DNA from: Roseomonas sp. HF4
Lineage (GTDB): Bacteria > Pseudomonadota > Alphaproteobacteria > Acetobacterales > Acetobacteraceae
Assembly (NCBI RefSeq): GCF_005222755.1
Contig: NZ_STGD01000008.1
Location: 1 to 64,000 of the forward strand
Length of the DNA stretch: 64,000 bases
Reading direction: 5' to 3'
Shown: piece after piece, positions 51,610-60,481 of the stretch
Layout of the letters: every line of letters starts with the position of its first letter
Numbering within the stretch: position 1 is the first letter of the stretch
Program-made: the position numbers and the translations under genes
Notes under the pieces: model-generated
The model's input: only the letters and a program-made list of their open reading frames with translations
Told to the model about the DNA's origin: nothing
Databases searched by the model: none

Positions 51610-52566
51610 ATGCGCCACTTCCTGGATTTCGAGAAACCGATCGCCGAGCTGGAAGGCAAGATCGAGGAACTGCGTCGGACCACCGACGCGGGCGGCATCG
51701 ACGTGGCCGAGGAAGTCGGCCGGCTGCGCGACAAGGCGCAGACCCTGCTGAAATCCACCTACGCCAAGCTGACGCCCTGGCAGAAGGCGCAGGTCGCGCG
51801 CCATCCGGACCGGCCGCACGCCTCGGACTACATCCACACCCTGGTCGAGGACTTCACGCCGCTGGCCGGCGACCGTGCCTTCGCCGATGACCTGGCGGTG
51901 GTGGGCGGCATGGGTCGCTTCCGCGGCCGCGCGGTGATGGTGCTGGGCACCGAGCGCGGCCACGACACCGAAAGCCGCGTGAAGCACAATTTCGGCATGG
52001 CGCGGCCGGAGGGCTACCGCAAGGCGCGCCGCCTGATGGAACTCGCCGGCCGCTTCGGCCTGCCGATCCTGTCCTTCGTCGACACCGCCGGCGCCTTCCC
52101 GGGCATCGACGCCGAGGCGCGCGGCCAGGCGGAAGCCATCGCGCGGTCGATCGAGGCGGGGCTCGACGCGCCCGTCCCCTTCATCGCGACCATCATCGGC
52201 GAAGGCGGCTCGGGCGGCGCCATCGCGCTCGCGGCCGCCGACCGGATCGTGATGCTGGAACACGCGATCTATTCCGTGATCAGCCCCGAGGGCTGCGCCT
52301 CCATCCTCTGGCGCGACCAGGCTCAGGCGGCGACGGCGGCCGAGGCCCTGAAGCTGACCGCCGAGGACCTGCACAAGCTGAACCTGGTGGACGCCGTGCT
52401 GCCCGAGCCGCTGGGCGGGGCGCATCGCGACGCGCACGGCACCATCGCGGCGCTCGGCAACCGGATCTCGGAGTTGCTGGAGCCGCTGGTGGAACTGGAC
52501 GGCGCGACGCTGCGCGCGCGGCGGCGGGAGAAGTTCCTGGAGATGGGGCGATCCGGGGTGATCTGA
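51610..52566 (+). CDS. accA: Acetyl-CoA carboxylase carboxyltransferase subunit alpha
   Basis: A 318-residue subunit that, with AccD, transfers the carboxyl group to acetyl-CoA in fatty-acid synthesis. It begins M-R-H-F-L-D-F-E-K-P-I-A-E-L-E and has W-Q-K-A-Q-V-A-R-H-P-D-R-P, F-V-D-T-A-G-A-F-P-G-I-D-A-E and E-G-G-S-G-G-A-I-A-L, typical of the crotonase-fold carboxyltransferase. Length is normal. It lies 12 bp after xerD and is followed by a two-hairpin repeat. Confidence 0.96.
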   Translation: MRHFLDFEKPIAELEGKIEELRRTTDAGGIDVAEEVGRLRDKAQTLLKSTYAKLTPWQKAQVARHPDRPHASDYIHTLVEDFTPLAGDRAFADDLAVVGGMGRFRGRAVMVLGTERGHDTESRVKHNFGMARPEGYRKARRLMELAGRFGLPILSFVDTAGAFPGIDAEARGQAEAIARSIEAGLDAPVPFIATIIGEGGSGGAIALAAADRIVMLEHAIYSVISPEGCASILWRDQAQAATAAEALKLTAEDLHKLNLVDAVLPEPLGGAHRDAHGTIAALGNRISELLEPLVELDGATLRARRREKFLEMGRSGVI

Positions 52567-52570
52567 GGCA

Positions 52571-52628
52571 GGGGAGGCACCGCCTCTCCCGCCCCCCCTC
52601 CGCCGAGGGCCGAAAGGCCCTCGGAACC
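52571..52628. repeat. Two-hairpin dispersed repeat, copy 2
   Basis: The first hairpin GGGGAGGC-ACC-GCCTCTCCC (52571-52590) is nearly perfect. The second hairpin CCGAGGGCC-GAAA-GGCCCTCGG (52603-52624) is perfect and is followed by AACC. It fills the 73-bp spacer between accA and the MFS gene, starting 5 bp after the accA stop. The layout is the same as at 48375 and 60482, with different but pairing stem bases. Confidence 0.7.
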
Positions 52629-52639
52629 TGCGACCGGCC

Positions 52640-54103
52640 ATGATCGAGGATACGCGCGCGCGCTTCGTCCGGGCCTTCCCGGGCATCGCGCTGACCATCT
52701 TCCTGTCGGCGGTCGACCAGACCATCGTCGCGACGGCGCTGCCGGCCATCGCGGCCGAGATGGGCGGGATCGAGCGGGTATCCTGGATCCTTGTGGCCTA
52801 CCTCGTGGCGGCCACCTGCGCGGCGCCGGTCTTCGGCCAGCTGGGGGATGTGTTCGGGCGCAAGCGGCTGCTGTTCGTGGCGCTGGCGGTCTTCGCGGCC
52901 GGCTGCCTGGGCTGTGCGCTGGCGCCGAGCCTGCCGGCGCTGATCGGGGCGCGCATCGTGCAGGGCTTCGGCGGCGGCGCGCTGCTCACGCTGGCGCAGG
53001 CGCTGATCGGGGAGGCGCTGCCGCCGCGCGAACGCGGGCGCTACCAGGCCTGGATCGCGGGATCCTTCGCCTTCGCCTCCGCCTGCGGGCCGGTGATCGG
53101 CGGCTATGCCACGCAGTTCTTCGGCTGGCGGTCGGTGTTCCTGGTGCTGCTGCCGGTGGCGGTGGCCTGCGCGGTGCTGGCCCGGCGGCTGGCCGCGGTG
53201 CCGCCGGTGCGGCGCGAGGCGCGGCTGCGCTTCGACTGGGCGGGGCTCGGGCTGTTCGTGCTGGCGGTGGGCTGCGCGCTGGTGGCGCTGGACCGCGCGC
53301 GACGGCTCGATCCGGCCTTGCTGCCGGCGGTGGTGGTGCTGGCGGTCGTCTCGGTGGGCGCCGTGCTGCTGCTGCTGCGGGTGGAACGCGCGGCGCGCGA
53401 CCCGCTGCTGCCGCTCTCGCTGTTCGCGGAGCCCTCGATCTGGCGTGCCTACCTGCTCTCGGCCTGCGTGGTGGGGGCGCAGGTCGGGATGATCGCGCTC
53501 CTGCCGGTGTGGCTGCAGACGGTGCGCGGCATCGCGCCGGGGCCGTCCGGGCTGATGCTGGTGGCGATGTCGCTCGGCGGTGCGTCCGGCGCCTTCTTCT
53601 CGGGGCGGATGGTGGCGCGGACCGGGCATGCGATGCGCTGGCCGACGGCGTTCCTGCCCGTCGGCGTGGTGCTGTGGGCAGCGCTGGCGCTGGTGGCGGC
53701 CGACCTGCCGCTGGCGGGATTCCTGCCGCTGCTGGCGGCGGCGGCGTTCTGCTCGGGCACGTCCTATCCGGTGGTGCAGGTAACGGCGCAGGCAGCGGCG
53801 GGGCGGGAGAGGCTGGGCGCGGCCTCGGCGGGCGTGGCGTTCTCGCGCAACATCGGCGCGGCGACGGGCACGGCGGTGGTGGCGGCGGTGGTGTTCATGG
53901 CGGTGAGTGCGACGGGCTCCGGCGCCGCGTTCCAGCGGCTGGTGACGGAGGGGCCGGGGTATCTGGCGGCGCTCGGGCCGGAGGCGGCGGCGGCGCTGCG
54001 CAGCGAACTGGCGGAGGCGTTCCGCGGGCTGTTCGCGACGGCGGCGGTGCTGACGGCAGTGGGGGCTGTGCTGGCGTGGCGGGTGCCGTTGCGGCGGTTC
54101 TGA
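52640..54103 (+). CDS. DHA2-type MFS multidrug exporter
   Basis: A 487-residue membrane protein with 14 predicted helices. T-I-F-L-S-A-V-D-Q-T-I-V-A-T-A-L-P in helix 1 and G-x-L-G-D-V-F-G-R-K-R motif A mark the drug:H+ antiporter-2 family (EmrB/QacA-like). A-R-I-V-Q-G-F-G-G-G is motif B, and G-P-V-I-G-G-Y is motif C for antiport. The substrate is unknown. It starts 73 bp after accA beyond a hairpin repeat, so it may be a separate unit. It is convergent with pheA, 12 bp apart. Confidence 0.9.
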   Translation: MIEDTRARFVRAFPGIALTIFLSAVDQTIVATALPAIAAEMGGIERVSWILVAYLVAATCAAPVFGQLGDVFGRKRLLFVALAVFAAGCLGCALAPSLPALIGARIVQGFGGGALLTLAQALIGEALPPRERGRYQAWIAGSFAFASACGPVIGGYATQFFGWRSVFLVLLPVAVACAVLARRLAAVPPVRREARLRFDWAGLGLFVLAVGCALVALDRARRLDPALLPAVVVLAVVSVGAVLLLLRVERAARDPLLPLSLFAEPSIWRAYLLSACVVGAQVGMIALLPVWLQTVRGIAPGPSGLMLVAMSLGGASGAFFSGRMVARTGHAMRWPTAFLPVGVVLWAALALVAADLPLAGFLPLLAAAAFCSGTSYPVVQVTAQAAAGRERLGAASAGVAFSRNIGAATGTAVVAAVVFMAVSATGSGAAFQRLVTEGPGYLAALGPEAAAALRSELAEAFRGLFATAAVLTAVGAVLAWRVPLRRF

Positions 54104-54115
54104 GGGGGCGCGGGG

Positions 54116-54973
54116 TCAATCCCCCGCCGCCGCCTGCTCCAGCCGGTAGGGATGCGCCGGATAGGCGCCGAGGATGCGGAACTCGCGCGAGAAGAATTCC
54201 AGCTCCTCGAAGGCGCGCCGCAGCGCCGGGCTGTCCGGGTGGCCGTCCACGTCGCAGAGGAACTGTGCCGCGGCGAAGCGCCCGCCCACCATGTAGGATT
54301 CGAGCTTCGTCATGTTGACGCCGTTCGTCGCGAAGCCGCCCAGCGCCTTGTAGAGCGCGGCCGGGATGGACCGGACGCGGAAGACGAAGGTGGTGACGGT
54401 GTCGGGCGCGCCGGGCGGCGGGTCGCGGCGTTCGCGCGCCATCACGTAGAACCGCGTCGTGTTGTCGTGCTCGTCCTCGACGTTGCGCTTCAGGATCTCG
54501 AGCCCGTAGATCTCGGCCGCCAGTTCGCTCGCGATCGCCGCGTCCTCGATGCCGCCGCGTTCGGCGATGATGGCGGCGGCGCCCGCGGTGTCGGCCTCGA
54601 TCACCGGCTGCAGCGCCATGTCGCGCATCAGGTTCAGCACCTGGCCGAGCGCCATCGGGTGGCTGTGCGCGCGCCTGAGCGTGGCCAGACTCGCCCCCTT
54701 GGGCGCCAGCAGGCAATGCTCGACGCGCTGGAAATGCTCCCCCACCACGTTGAGGCCGGAGCCCGGCAGCAGACGATGGATGTCGGGCACGCGCCCCGCG
54801 ACGGAATTCTCGCAGGGCAGCATCGCGAGGTCGGCGCGGCCCTGATGCAGCGCCTCCATCGCCGCCTCGAAGGACGGGCAGGGCAGGGTTTTCCAGCCGG
54901 GATAGGCGCTCCGGCAGGACAGGTCCGAATAGGCGCCGGGCAGGCCCTGGAAGGCGATGGTGTTGGTCGGCAT
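54116..54973 (-). CDS. pheA: Prephenate dehydratase
   Basis: A 285-residue monofunctional enzyme converting prephenate to phenylpyruvate for phenylalanine synthesis. The catalytic domain shows I-A-F-Q-G-L-P-G-A-Y-S, L-P-C-E-N-S-V-A-G-R and the catalytic T-R-F (173-175) in D-N-T-T-R-F-Y-V. The C-terminal ACT domain (~188-275) contains N-M-T-K-L-E-S-Y-M-V-G-G, part of the phenylalanine-binding site, so feedback inhibition is expected. It is preceded by a 25-bp tandem repeat that also covers the end of kdsB, the gene upstream. Confidence 0.94.
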   Translation of the reverse strand: MPTNTIAFQGLPGAYSDLSCRSAYPGWKTLPCPSFEAAMEALHQGRADLAMLPCENSVAGRVPDIHRLLPGSGLNVVGEHFQRVEHCLLAPKGASLATLRRAHSHPMALGQVLNLMRDMALQPVIEADTAGAAAIIAERGGIEDAAIASELAAEIYGLEILKRNVEDEHDNTTRFYVMARERRDPPPGAPDTVTTFVFRVRSIPAALYKALGGFATNGVNMTKLESYMVGGRFAAAQFLCDVDGHPDSPALRRAFEELEFFSREFRILGAYPAHPYRLEQAAAGD

Positions 54974-54983
54974 GGATGTTCCG

Positions 54984-55058
54984 TTCAGCGTGCGGACAGC
55001 GCGTGGGATTCAGCGTGCGGGCGGCGCGCGGGATTCAGCGCGCGAGCAGCGTGCGGGC
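54984..55058. repeat. 25-bp tandem repeat, three units, spanning the kdsB stop
   Basis: Units start at 54984, 55009 and 55034, each beginning TTCAGCG(T/C)GCG and of the same 25-bp length. The third unit contains the last kdsB codons and its TGA (55035-55037). The other two fill the kdsB-pheA spacer. Each repeated unit recreates a TGA at the same place, consistent with a duplication of the kdsB 3' end. Confidence 0.75.
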
Positions 55059-55766
55059 GCGATCGAGGTCCTCCGGCGTATCGACGCCGAAGGGCCCATG
55101 CTCGACCCGCGCCGCGGCGATGCGCATGCCCGCCTCCAGCGCGCGCAGCTGTTCGAGCTTCTCGCGCAGTTCCAGCGGGCTCGCCGGCAGCGCCACGAAG
55201 CGGTCGAGCGCCGCGCGCCGGTAGGCATAGACGCCGATATGGTGCCAGCGCAGCCCATCCCCCCAGGGGATCGGCAGGCGCGAGAAATAGAGCGCCGGGG
55301 CGACCCGGGCCTCGCCCTCGAAGGCGCAGGCGCATTTGACGAAGGATGGGGTGTTCGCCTCCGCCTCGTCGGCGATCGGGCAGACCAGCGTGCCGATGTC
55401 GACCGCGGGGTCCTCCAGCGGCGCCAGCACAGCGCGCAGCGTCTCGGGCGCGATGGTCGGGAAGTCGCCCTGCAGGTTCACGACCACGTCGTGGTGCCCG
55501 CCCGGGTCCAGCACCGCCAGCGCGCGCTGCACCCGGTCGGTGCCCGAGGGCACGTCGTCGGCCACCAGCACGGCCTCGGCGCCGGCGCCGCGCGCGGCGG
55601 CAACGATCTCGGGCTCCCCGGCCGCGACGGCGACGGGGCCGATCCCGGCCTCCCGCGCCCGGTCCAGCACATGGGCGATCATGGGGCGGCCGTGGATGTC
55701 GGCCAGCGGCTTGCCGGGCAGGCGGGTCGCCGCCATGCGGGCAGGAATGACGACGATGGGGCGCAA
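55035..55766 (-). CDS. kdsB: 3-deoxy-manno-octulosonate cytidylyltransferase
   Basis: A 243-residue enzyme that activates KDO as CMP-KDO for lipopolysaccharide. I-V-V-I-P-A-R-M-A-A-T-R-L-P-G-K-P-L opens the nucleotide-binding fold, followed by M-I-A-H-V-L-D-R-A, V-V-V-N-L-Q-G-D-F-P and H-I-G-V-Y-A-Y-R-R. There is no ATG near the conserved start. A TTG at 55766 begins right at the motif, and a GTG at 55823 would add 19 residues with GGCGGACC upstream. It lies between cycM (divergent) and pheA (same strand). Confidence 0.9.
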   Translation of the reverse strand: MRPIVVIPARMAATRLPGKPLADIHGRPMIAHVLDRAREAGIGPVAVAAGEPEIVAAARGAGAEAVLVADDVPSGTDRVQRALAVLDPGGHHDVVVNLQGDFPTIAPETLRAVLAPLEDPAVDIGTLVCPIADEAEANTPSFVKCACAFEGEARVAPALYFSRLPIPWGDGLRWHHIGVYAYRRAALDRFVALPASPLELREKLEQLRALEAGMRIAAARVEHGPFGVDTPEDLDRARTLLAR

Positions 55767-55902
55767 GGCTGCGGGTCCGGTCTGGCGCGGGTAACGCGGG
55801 TTGTCTGGCGCGGGGGCGGGCACTATGGTCCGCCGCGTTTTAGGCAAGGCGAAGCCGCCGCGCAAACGCGCGGCCGGCGCCGGCACGAGGGTTCGAGGCG
55901 CA

Positions 55903-56442
55903 ATGCACAGTCTGGAAGGCAACAAGATCGTCGCGGCGGTGCTGACCGCGGGCATCACGCTCGGCCTGGCGGGGTTCGTGGGCAGCCTGCTCGTGAAGCC
56001 GAAGTTCCCGCACGACGCCGCCATCCGCATCGGCGGCGAGGAAGCCACCCAGCAGGCCACCGCCCCGGCCGCGGCCCCGGCGCTCGACCCGATCGTGCCG
56101 CTGCTCGCCAGTGCCAATGTCGACAACGGCCGCCAGGTGGCGCAGCGCCAGTGCGCGTCCTGCCATTCCTTCAACGAGGGCGGCCGCCAGGGCGTCGGGC
56201 CGAACCTCTACGGCATCGTCGGCGCCAAGCACGCGCATATCGAGGGCTTCAACTACTCCGCCGCGCTCCGCGGCATGGCGGACAAGCCCTGGACCTACGA
56301 GGAACTGAACGCCTGGCTGCACAACCCGCGCGCCTACGCGCCGGGGAACCGCATGACCTATGGCGGGCTCGCGAACACGCAGCAGCGGGCGGACCTGATC
56401 GCCTACCTGCGTTCGATCTCCCCGGCTGCGCCGGCGCCGTAA
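55903..56442 (+). CDS. cycM: Membrane-anchored cytochrome c (CycM / c552 type)
   Basis: A 179-residue monohaem cytochrome with an uncleaved N-terminal helix (I-V-A-A-V-L-T-A-G-I-T-L-G-L-A-G-F-V-G) acting as anchor. The haem site is C84-A-S-C87-H88, with Met151 in N-R-M-T-Y as the likely sixth ligand; G-V-G-P-N-L-Y-G-I-V-G is the class I signature. It probably carries electrons from the bc1 complex to an oxidase. It is divergent from kdsB, a common alphaproteobacterial arrangement. A T6 run follows the stop. Confidence 0.92.
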   Translation: MHSLEGNKIVAAVLTAGITLGLAGFVGSLLVKPKFPHDAAIRIGGEEATQQATAPAAAPALDPIVPLLASANVDNGRQVAQRQCASCHSFNEGGRQGVGPNLYGIVGAKHAHIEGFNYSAALRGMADKPWTYEELNAWLHNPRAYAPGNRMTYGGLANTQQRADLIAYLRSISPAAPAP

Positions 56443-56451
56443 GTTTTTTCG

Positions 56452-56490
56452 CCCTCAGGCGCCGGGCGCCGCCATCCGGCGGCTTGGCTT
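56452..56490. repeat. ATCC-loop hairpin repeat, second location
   Basis: CCCTCAGGCGCCGGGC precedes GCCGCC-ATCC-GGCGGC (56468-56483) and then TTGGCTT. The flanks and ATCC loop equal those at 48557, while the stem bases differ but still pair. It lies 10 bp after the cycM stop and its T-run. The rest of the 166-bp gap before hisN shows nothing else I can name. Confidence 0.55.
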
Positions 56491-56608
56491 GCGCGCCGCG
56501 CTCGGTTGCTCCGGGCACGACTGACGGGTTGGGCGCGGTCGCGCGTTGCGCTCCCGGATCGAGGCAGGGCCTCGAACCGCAGGGAATGGCGGACGGAAGG
56601 GGCAAGAC

Positions 56609-57391
56609 ATGGTTCCCGACGACATCATCGCCGCGGCCGAGGTCTTCGCCGATGCCGCCGGCGCGGCGATCCGCCCGCTGTTTCGCTCCACCCTGCTGGT
56701 CGAGGCCAAGGGCGACGCCAGCCCCGTCACGCGGGCCGACCGGGAGGCGGAGGAAGCGATTCGCGCGCTCATCGCCGCCCGCTTCCCCGGCCACGGCGTG
56801 ATCGGCGAGGAACACGGCGCGGATCGGCCCGACGCCGAATGGGTCTGGGTGCTGGACCCGATCGACGGCACCCGCGCCTTCATCACCGGCCGGCCGCTGT
56901 TCGGCTGCCTGGTGGGGCTGCTGCACAGGGGGGTGCCGGTGCTCGGCATCATCGACCAGCCGGTGACCGGGGAACGCTGGGTCGGCGTCGCGGGCCGGGC
57001 CACGCGCTTCCGCGCGCCGCTCGGCGGGACCGCCGCCTGCCGGCCCTGCGCCCGCGTCGGCGACGCAGAACTCTCCTGCACCAGCCCCGACATGTTCCTG
57101 GCGCCGGACAGGCCGGGCTTCGAGCGCCTGCGCGGCGCCGCGCGGCGCGTGACCTGGGGCGGCGACTGCTATTCCTACGGGCTGCTGGCGCTCGGCCTGG
57201 TCGATGTCGTCGCCGAAAGCACGATGAAGATCTGGGACTGGGCGGCGCTGGTGCCGGTGGTCGAAGGCGCCGGCGGCCGCGTGACGGATTGGCGCGGGGA
57301 GCCGCTCACCGCCGCCTCCGACGGCCGCGTCCTGGCCGTGGGGGATCCCGCCCTGCTGGCCGAGGCCGTGTCCCTCCTCACCGATCGGTAA
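56609..57391 (+). CDS. hisN: Inositol monophosphatase family phosphatase, probably histidinol-phosphatase
   Basis: A 260-residue Mg-dependent phosphatase. G-E-E-H-G, D-P-I-D-G-T-R-A-F (metal site) and K-I-W-D-W-A-A-L-V-P are the IMPase motifs. The F-I-T-G-R-P-L-F-G loop and the C-terminal form resemble alphaproteobacterial HisN, which dephosphorylates histidinol phosphate. No his genes are nearby, so an inositol-phosphatase role cannot be excluded. ATG 56609 follows GGAAGGGGCAAGAC, a clear ribosome site. The yejA gene starts 48 bp downstream. Confidence 0.88.
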   Translation: MVPDDIIAAAEVFADAAGAAIRPLFRSTLLVEAKGDASPVTRADREAEEAIRALIAARFPGHGVIGEEHGADRPDAEWVWVLDPIDGTRAFITGRPLFGCLVGLLHRGVPVLGIIDQPVTGERWVGVAGRATRFRAPLGGTAACRPCARVGDAELSCTSPDMFLAPDRPGFERLRGAARRVTWGGDCYSYGLLALGLVDVVAESTMKIWDWAALVPVVEGAGGRVTDWRGEPLTAASDGRVLAVGDPALLAEAVSLLTDR

Positions 57392-57438
57392 GCGCAGGGA
57401 CGTTGCCCCGCAGGGGTCCAGCCCCCATCCTGCATTCC

Positions 57439-59301
57439 ATGCAGCGACGTGACCTCCTGGCGCTCGGCGCCCTGGCCGCCCTTCCCGCCCTGCCGCGCGG
57501 CGCGCGCGCGGTCGTCCCCGCCGGGGGCGACAGGCCGGGCGAGGTGGTGCGGACCCACGCGCTCTCCCTGCTGGCGGAGCCAGCCCTGCCGCGGGACTTC
57601 CCGCACTGGCCCTGGGCCAACCCGGCGGCGCGCAAGGGCGGCGAGGTGGTGCTGGGCCGCCTCGGCGCCTTCGACAGCTTCAACCCCTACATCCTGCGCG
57701 GCACGCCGGATGCCGGGATCGGCCTGATCTACGACACGCTGATGGCCGGCAACCCGGACGAGGCGACGGCCGAATACGGCCACCTGGCCGAGACGGTGGA
57801 ACTCCCCGCCGATCGCCTCGGCGTGTCGTTCGAGTTGCGCGCGGACGCCCGCTGGCACGACGGCCGGCCCGTGACGGCCGAGGACGCGGTCTTTTCCTTC
57901 AACGCGCTGCGCACCCATGGCAGGCCCTTCTTCCGCGCCTATTGGGCCGACGTGACCGAGGTGGTGGCCGCGGGGCCGCGCCGCGTCACCTTCCGCTTCC
58001 GCAACGCCGAGAACCGGGAACTCGCGCAGATCCTGGGCGACCTGCCGGTGATGCCGAAGCACTGGTGGGAGGGGCGCGACTTCGCGCGGCCCTCGCTCGA
58101 CGTGCCGCTCGGCTCGGGCCCCTACCGGCTCGAGCGCTTCGAGGCCAACCGCAGCGTCGTCTACCGCCGCGTCGAGGACTACTGGGCGCGCGACCTCAAC
58201 GTCCGCCGCGGCCTGAACAACTTCGACACCATCCGCTACGAGTACTTCCGCGACACGACCGTGGCCTTCGAGGCCTTCAAGGCCGGGCAGATCGACTTCC
58301 GCCAGGAGAACGTCGCGCGCGACTGGGCGACCGGCTACGACTTCCCCGCCGCCCGCCGCAACCTCGTGAAGCGGGAGGAGGTGCCGCACGAGATCCCGAC
58401 CGGGATGCAGTGCTTCGCGATGAACCTGCGCCGGCCGCAGTTCCAGGATGCCCGCGTGCGGCGCGCGCTGATCGAGGTCTTCGACTTCGAGTGGATGAAC
58501 GCCAACCTGTTCTACGGCGCCTATGCGCGCACGAGATCCTACTTCTCGAATTCCGACTTCGCCGCGCGCGGCCTGCCCGAGGGGCGCGAGAAGCAGATCC
58601 TGGAAGGCTTCCGCGGCCGCATTCCCGACGCCGTCTTCACCGAGGAATACGCGCTGCCCGTCACCGACGGCTCGGGCAACAACCGCGCGGGGCTGCGCCG
58701 CGCCCTCGGCCTGCTGCAGGACGCCGGCTGGCGCGTGCGCGACCGTCGCCTGGTCAACGCGCAGGGCCAGCCCTTCGAGCTCGAGATCCTGCTGCAGGGC
58801 CCGACCTTCGAGCGCGTGGCGCTGCCCTACGTGCAGTGGCTCGAGCGCCTTGGCGTATCGGCCCGCGTGCGCACGGTCGATCCCGCGCAGTACCAGGTGC
58901 GCATCGACGCATTCGACTTCGACATGACGGTCGAGGTGTTCGGCCAGGGCTTCTCCCCCGGCAACGAGCAGCGCGACTACTGGAGCAGCGCCAAGGCGCG
59001 CGAGAACGGCAGCCGCAACACGGCCGGCATCTCCGACCCGGCGATCGACGAGCTGGTCGAGCTCGTGATCGGCGCGCCGGGCTATGATGAGTTGGTGGCG
59101 CGCACGCGGGCGCTCGACCGCGTGCTGCTGCACCACAACTTCGTCGTCCCGCAATGGCACAGCCGCACCTTCCGCGTCGCCTTCTGGGACAAGTTCGGCC
59201 GCCCCGAGCGCAACCCGCGCTACGGCCTGTCCTTCCCCTCCGCCTGGTGGATCGACCCGGCGCGCGAGGCCGCGCTCGCCGAAGCCCGGCGCAGCCTGTG
59301 A
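57439..59301 (+). CDS. yejA: Peptide ABC transporter periplasmic binding protein (YejA-like)
   Basis: A 620-residue family 5 solute-binding protein. A Tat-like signal (M-Q-R-R-D-L-L-A-L-G-A) precedes A-L-S-L-L-A-E-P-A-L-P-R-D-F-P-H-W-P-W-A-N-P, typical of the YejA branch, then F-D-S-F-N-P-Y-I-L-R-G and G-S-G-P-Y-R-L. It should bind oligopeptides (YejA also takes up microcin C in E. coli) and hand them to YejBEF encoded next. The ATG at 57439 starts the signal; longer frames are spurious. Confidence 0.92.
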   Translation: MQRRDLLALGALAALPALPRGARAVVPAGGDRPGEVVRTHALSLLAEPALPRDFPHWPWANPAARKGGEVVLGRLGAFDSFNPYILRGTPDAGIGLIYDTLMAGNPDEATAEYGHLAETVELPADRLGVSFELRADARWHDGRPVTAEDAVFSFNALRTHGRPFFRAYWADVTEVVAAGPRRVTFRFRNAENRELAQILGDLPVMPKHWWEGRDFARPSLDVPLGSGPYRLERFEANRSVVYRRVEDYWARDLNVRRGLNNFDTIRYEYFRDTTVAFEAFKAGQIDFRQENVARDWATGYDFPAARRNLVKREEVPHEIPTGMQCFAMNLRRPQFQDARVRRALIEVFDFEWMNANLFYGAYARTRSYFSNSDFAARGLPEGREKQILEGFRGRIPDAVFTEEYALPVTDGSGNNRAGLRRALGLLQDAGWRVRDRRLVNAQGQPFELEILLQGPTFERVALPYVQWLERLGVSARVRTVDPAQYQVRIDAFDFDMTVEVFGQGFSPGNEQRDYWSSAKARENGSRNTAGISDPAIDELVELVIGAPGYDELVARTRALDRVLLHHNFVVPQWHSRTFRVAFWDKFGRPERNPRYGLSFPSAWWIDPAREAALAEARRSL

Positions 59302-59331
59302 TGGCCCTGCCGCCGCCGCTGCGGGCCTGAG

Positions 59332-60447
59332 ATGGGCGCCTATCTCCTCCGCCGCCTGCTGCTGGTGGTGCCGACGCTGTTCGGCATCATCCTGATCAAC
59401 TTCGCGGTCGTGCAGTTCGCACCCGGCGGGCCCGTCGAGCAGATGCTGGCCGAGTTGCGCGGCGAAGGCGCCACGCTCGGCCGCCTGACCGGGGAGGGCG
59501 GCGGCGAGGTCCGTGCGCCCGCGAACCTCGATCAGCGGGGCGGCGGCGGCGGCGAGGGCCCGGTCGGCACGTATCGCGGCGCGCGCGGCCTCGACCCCGC
59601 CATCGTCGCCGAGATCGAGCGCGCCTTCGGCTTCGACAAGCCCGCCACCACTCGCTTCAGGGAGATGCTGGCCGGCTACCTCACCTTCGACTTCGGCCGG
59701 TCGCTGTTCCGGGACAAGCCGGTGGTCGACCTCATCCTCGAGAAGATGCCGGTCTCGATCAGCCTCGGCCTCTGGTCCACGCTGATCATCTACCTCGTCT
59801 CGATCCCGCTCGGCATCCGCAAGGCGGTGCGCGACGGGTCACGCTTCGATGTCGCGACATCGGGCGTCGTGCTGGTGGGCTACGCGGTGCCGGGCTTCCT
59901 GTTCGCCATCCTGCTGGTCGTGCTGTTCGCCGGCGGTTCGTTCTTCCAGTGGTTCCCGCTGCGCGGCCTGGCGAGCCCGGGCGCCGCGGACTGGCCATTC
60001 TGGGAACGCGCGATCGACTACGCCTGGCACATGGCGCTGCCCACGCTGACGCTGGTGATCGGCGGCTTCGCGGGCCTGACGATGCTGACCAAGAACGCCT
60101 TCCTGGACGAGATTGGCAAGCAGTACACCGTCACGGCCCGCGCCAAGGGCAACAGCGAACGCCGCGTGCTCTACGGGCACATCTTCCGCAACGCGATGCT
60201 GCTGATCATCGCGGGCTTCCCGGCCGCCTTCATCGGCATCCTGTTCACCGGGGCGCTGCTGACCGAAATCATCTTCTCGCTCGACGGGCTCGGGCTGCTC
60301 GGCTTCGAAAGCGCCATCCGGCGCGACTACCCGGTGATGTTCGCAACACTCTACATCTTCACGCTGCTCGGCCTGGTCATGCAGATCGTGGGGGACTTCA
60401 CCTACACGCTGGTCGACCCGCGCATCGACTTCGAGGCGCGGCGGTGA
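59332..60447 (+). CDS. yejB: Peptide ABC transporter permease (YejB-like)
   Basis: A 371-residue inner-membrane permease with six helices. [18 protein letters not shown] starts the protein. A Gly-rich acidic insert (about residues 55-80) in the first periplasmic loop matches YejB, and [13 protein letters not shown] is the EAA-loop region that contacts the ATPase. It follows yejA by 30 bp. A 253-bp gap with a large palindromic element separates it from yejE. Confidence 0.93.
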   Translation: MGAYLLRRLLLVVPTLFGIILINFAVVQFAPGGPVEQMLAELRGEGATLGRLTGEGGGEVRAPANLDQRGGGGGEGPVGTYRGARGLDPAIVAEIERAFGFDKPATTRFREMLAGYLTFDFGRSLFRDKPVVDLILEKMPVSISLGLWSTLIIYLVSIPLGIRKAVRDGSRFDVATSGVVLVGYAVPGFLFAILLVVLFAGGSFFQWFPLRGLASPGAADWPFWERAIDYAWHMALPTLTLVIGGFAGLTMLTKNAFLDEIGKQYTVTARAKGNSERRVLYGHIFRNAMLLIIAGFPAAFIGILFTGALLTEIIFSLDGLGLLGFESAIRRDYPVMFATLYIFTLLGLVMQIVGDFTYTLVDPRIDFEARR

Positions 60448-60481
60448 GGGTGGGGGCGGTCCTGGCGTGGCGCGCGCCGCA

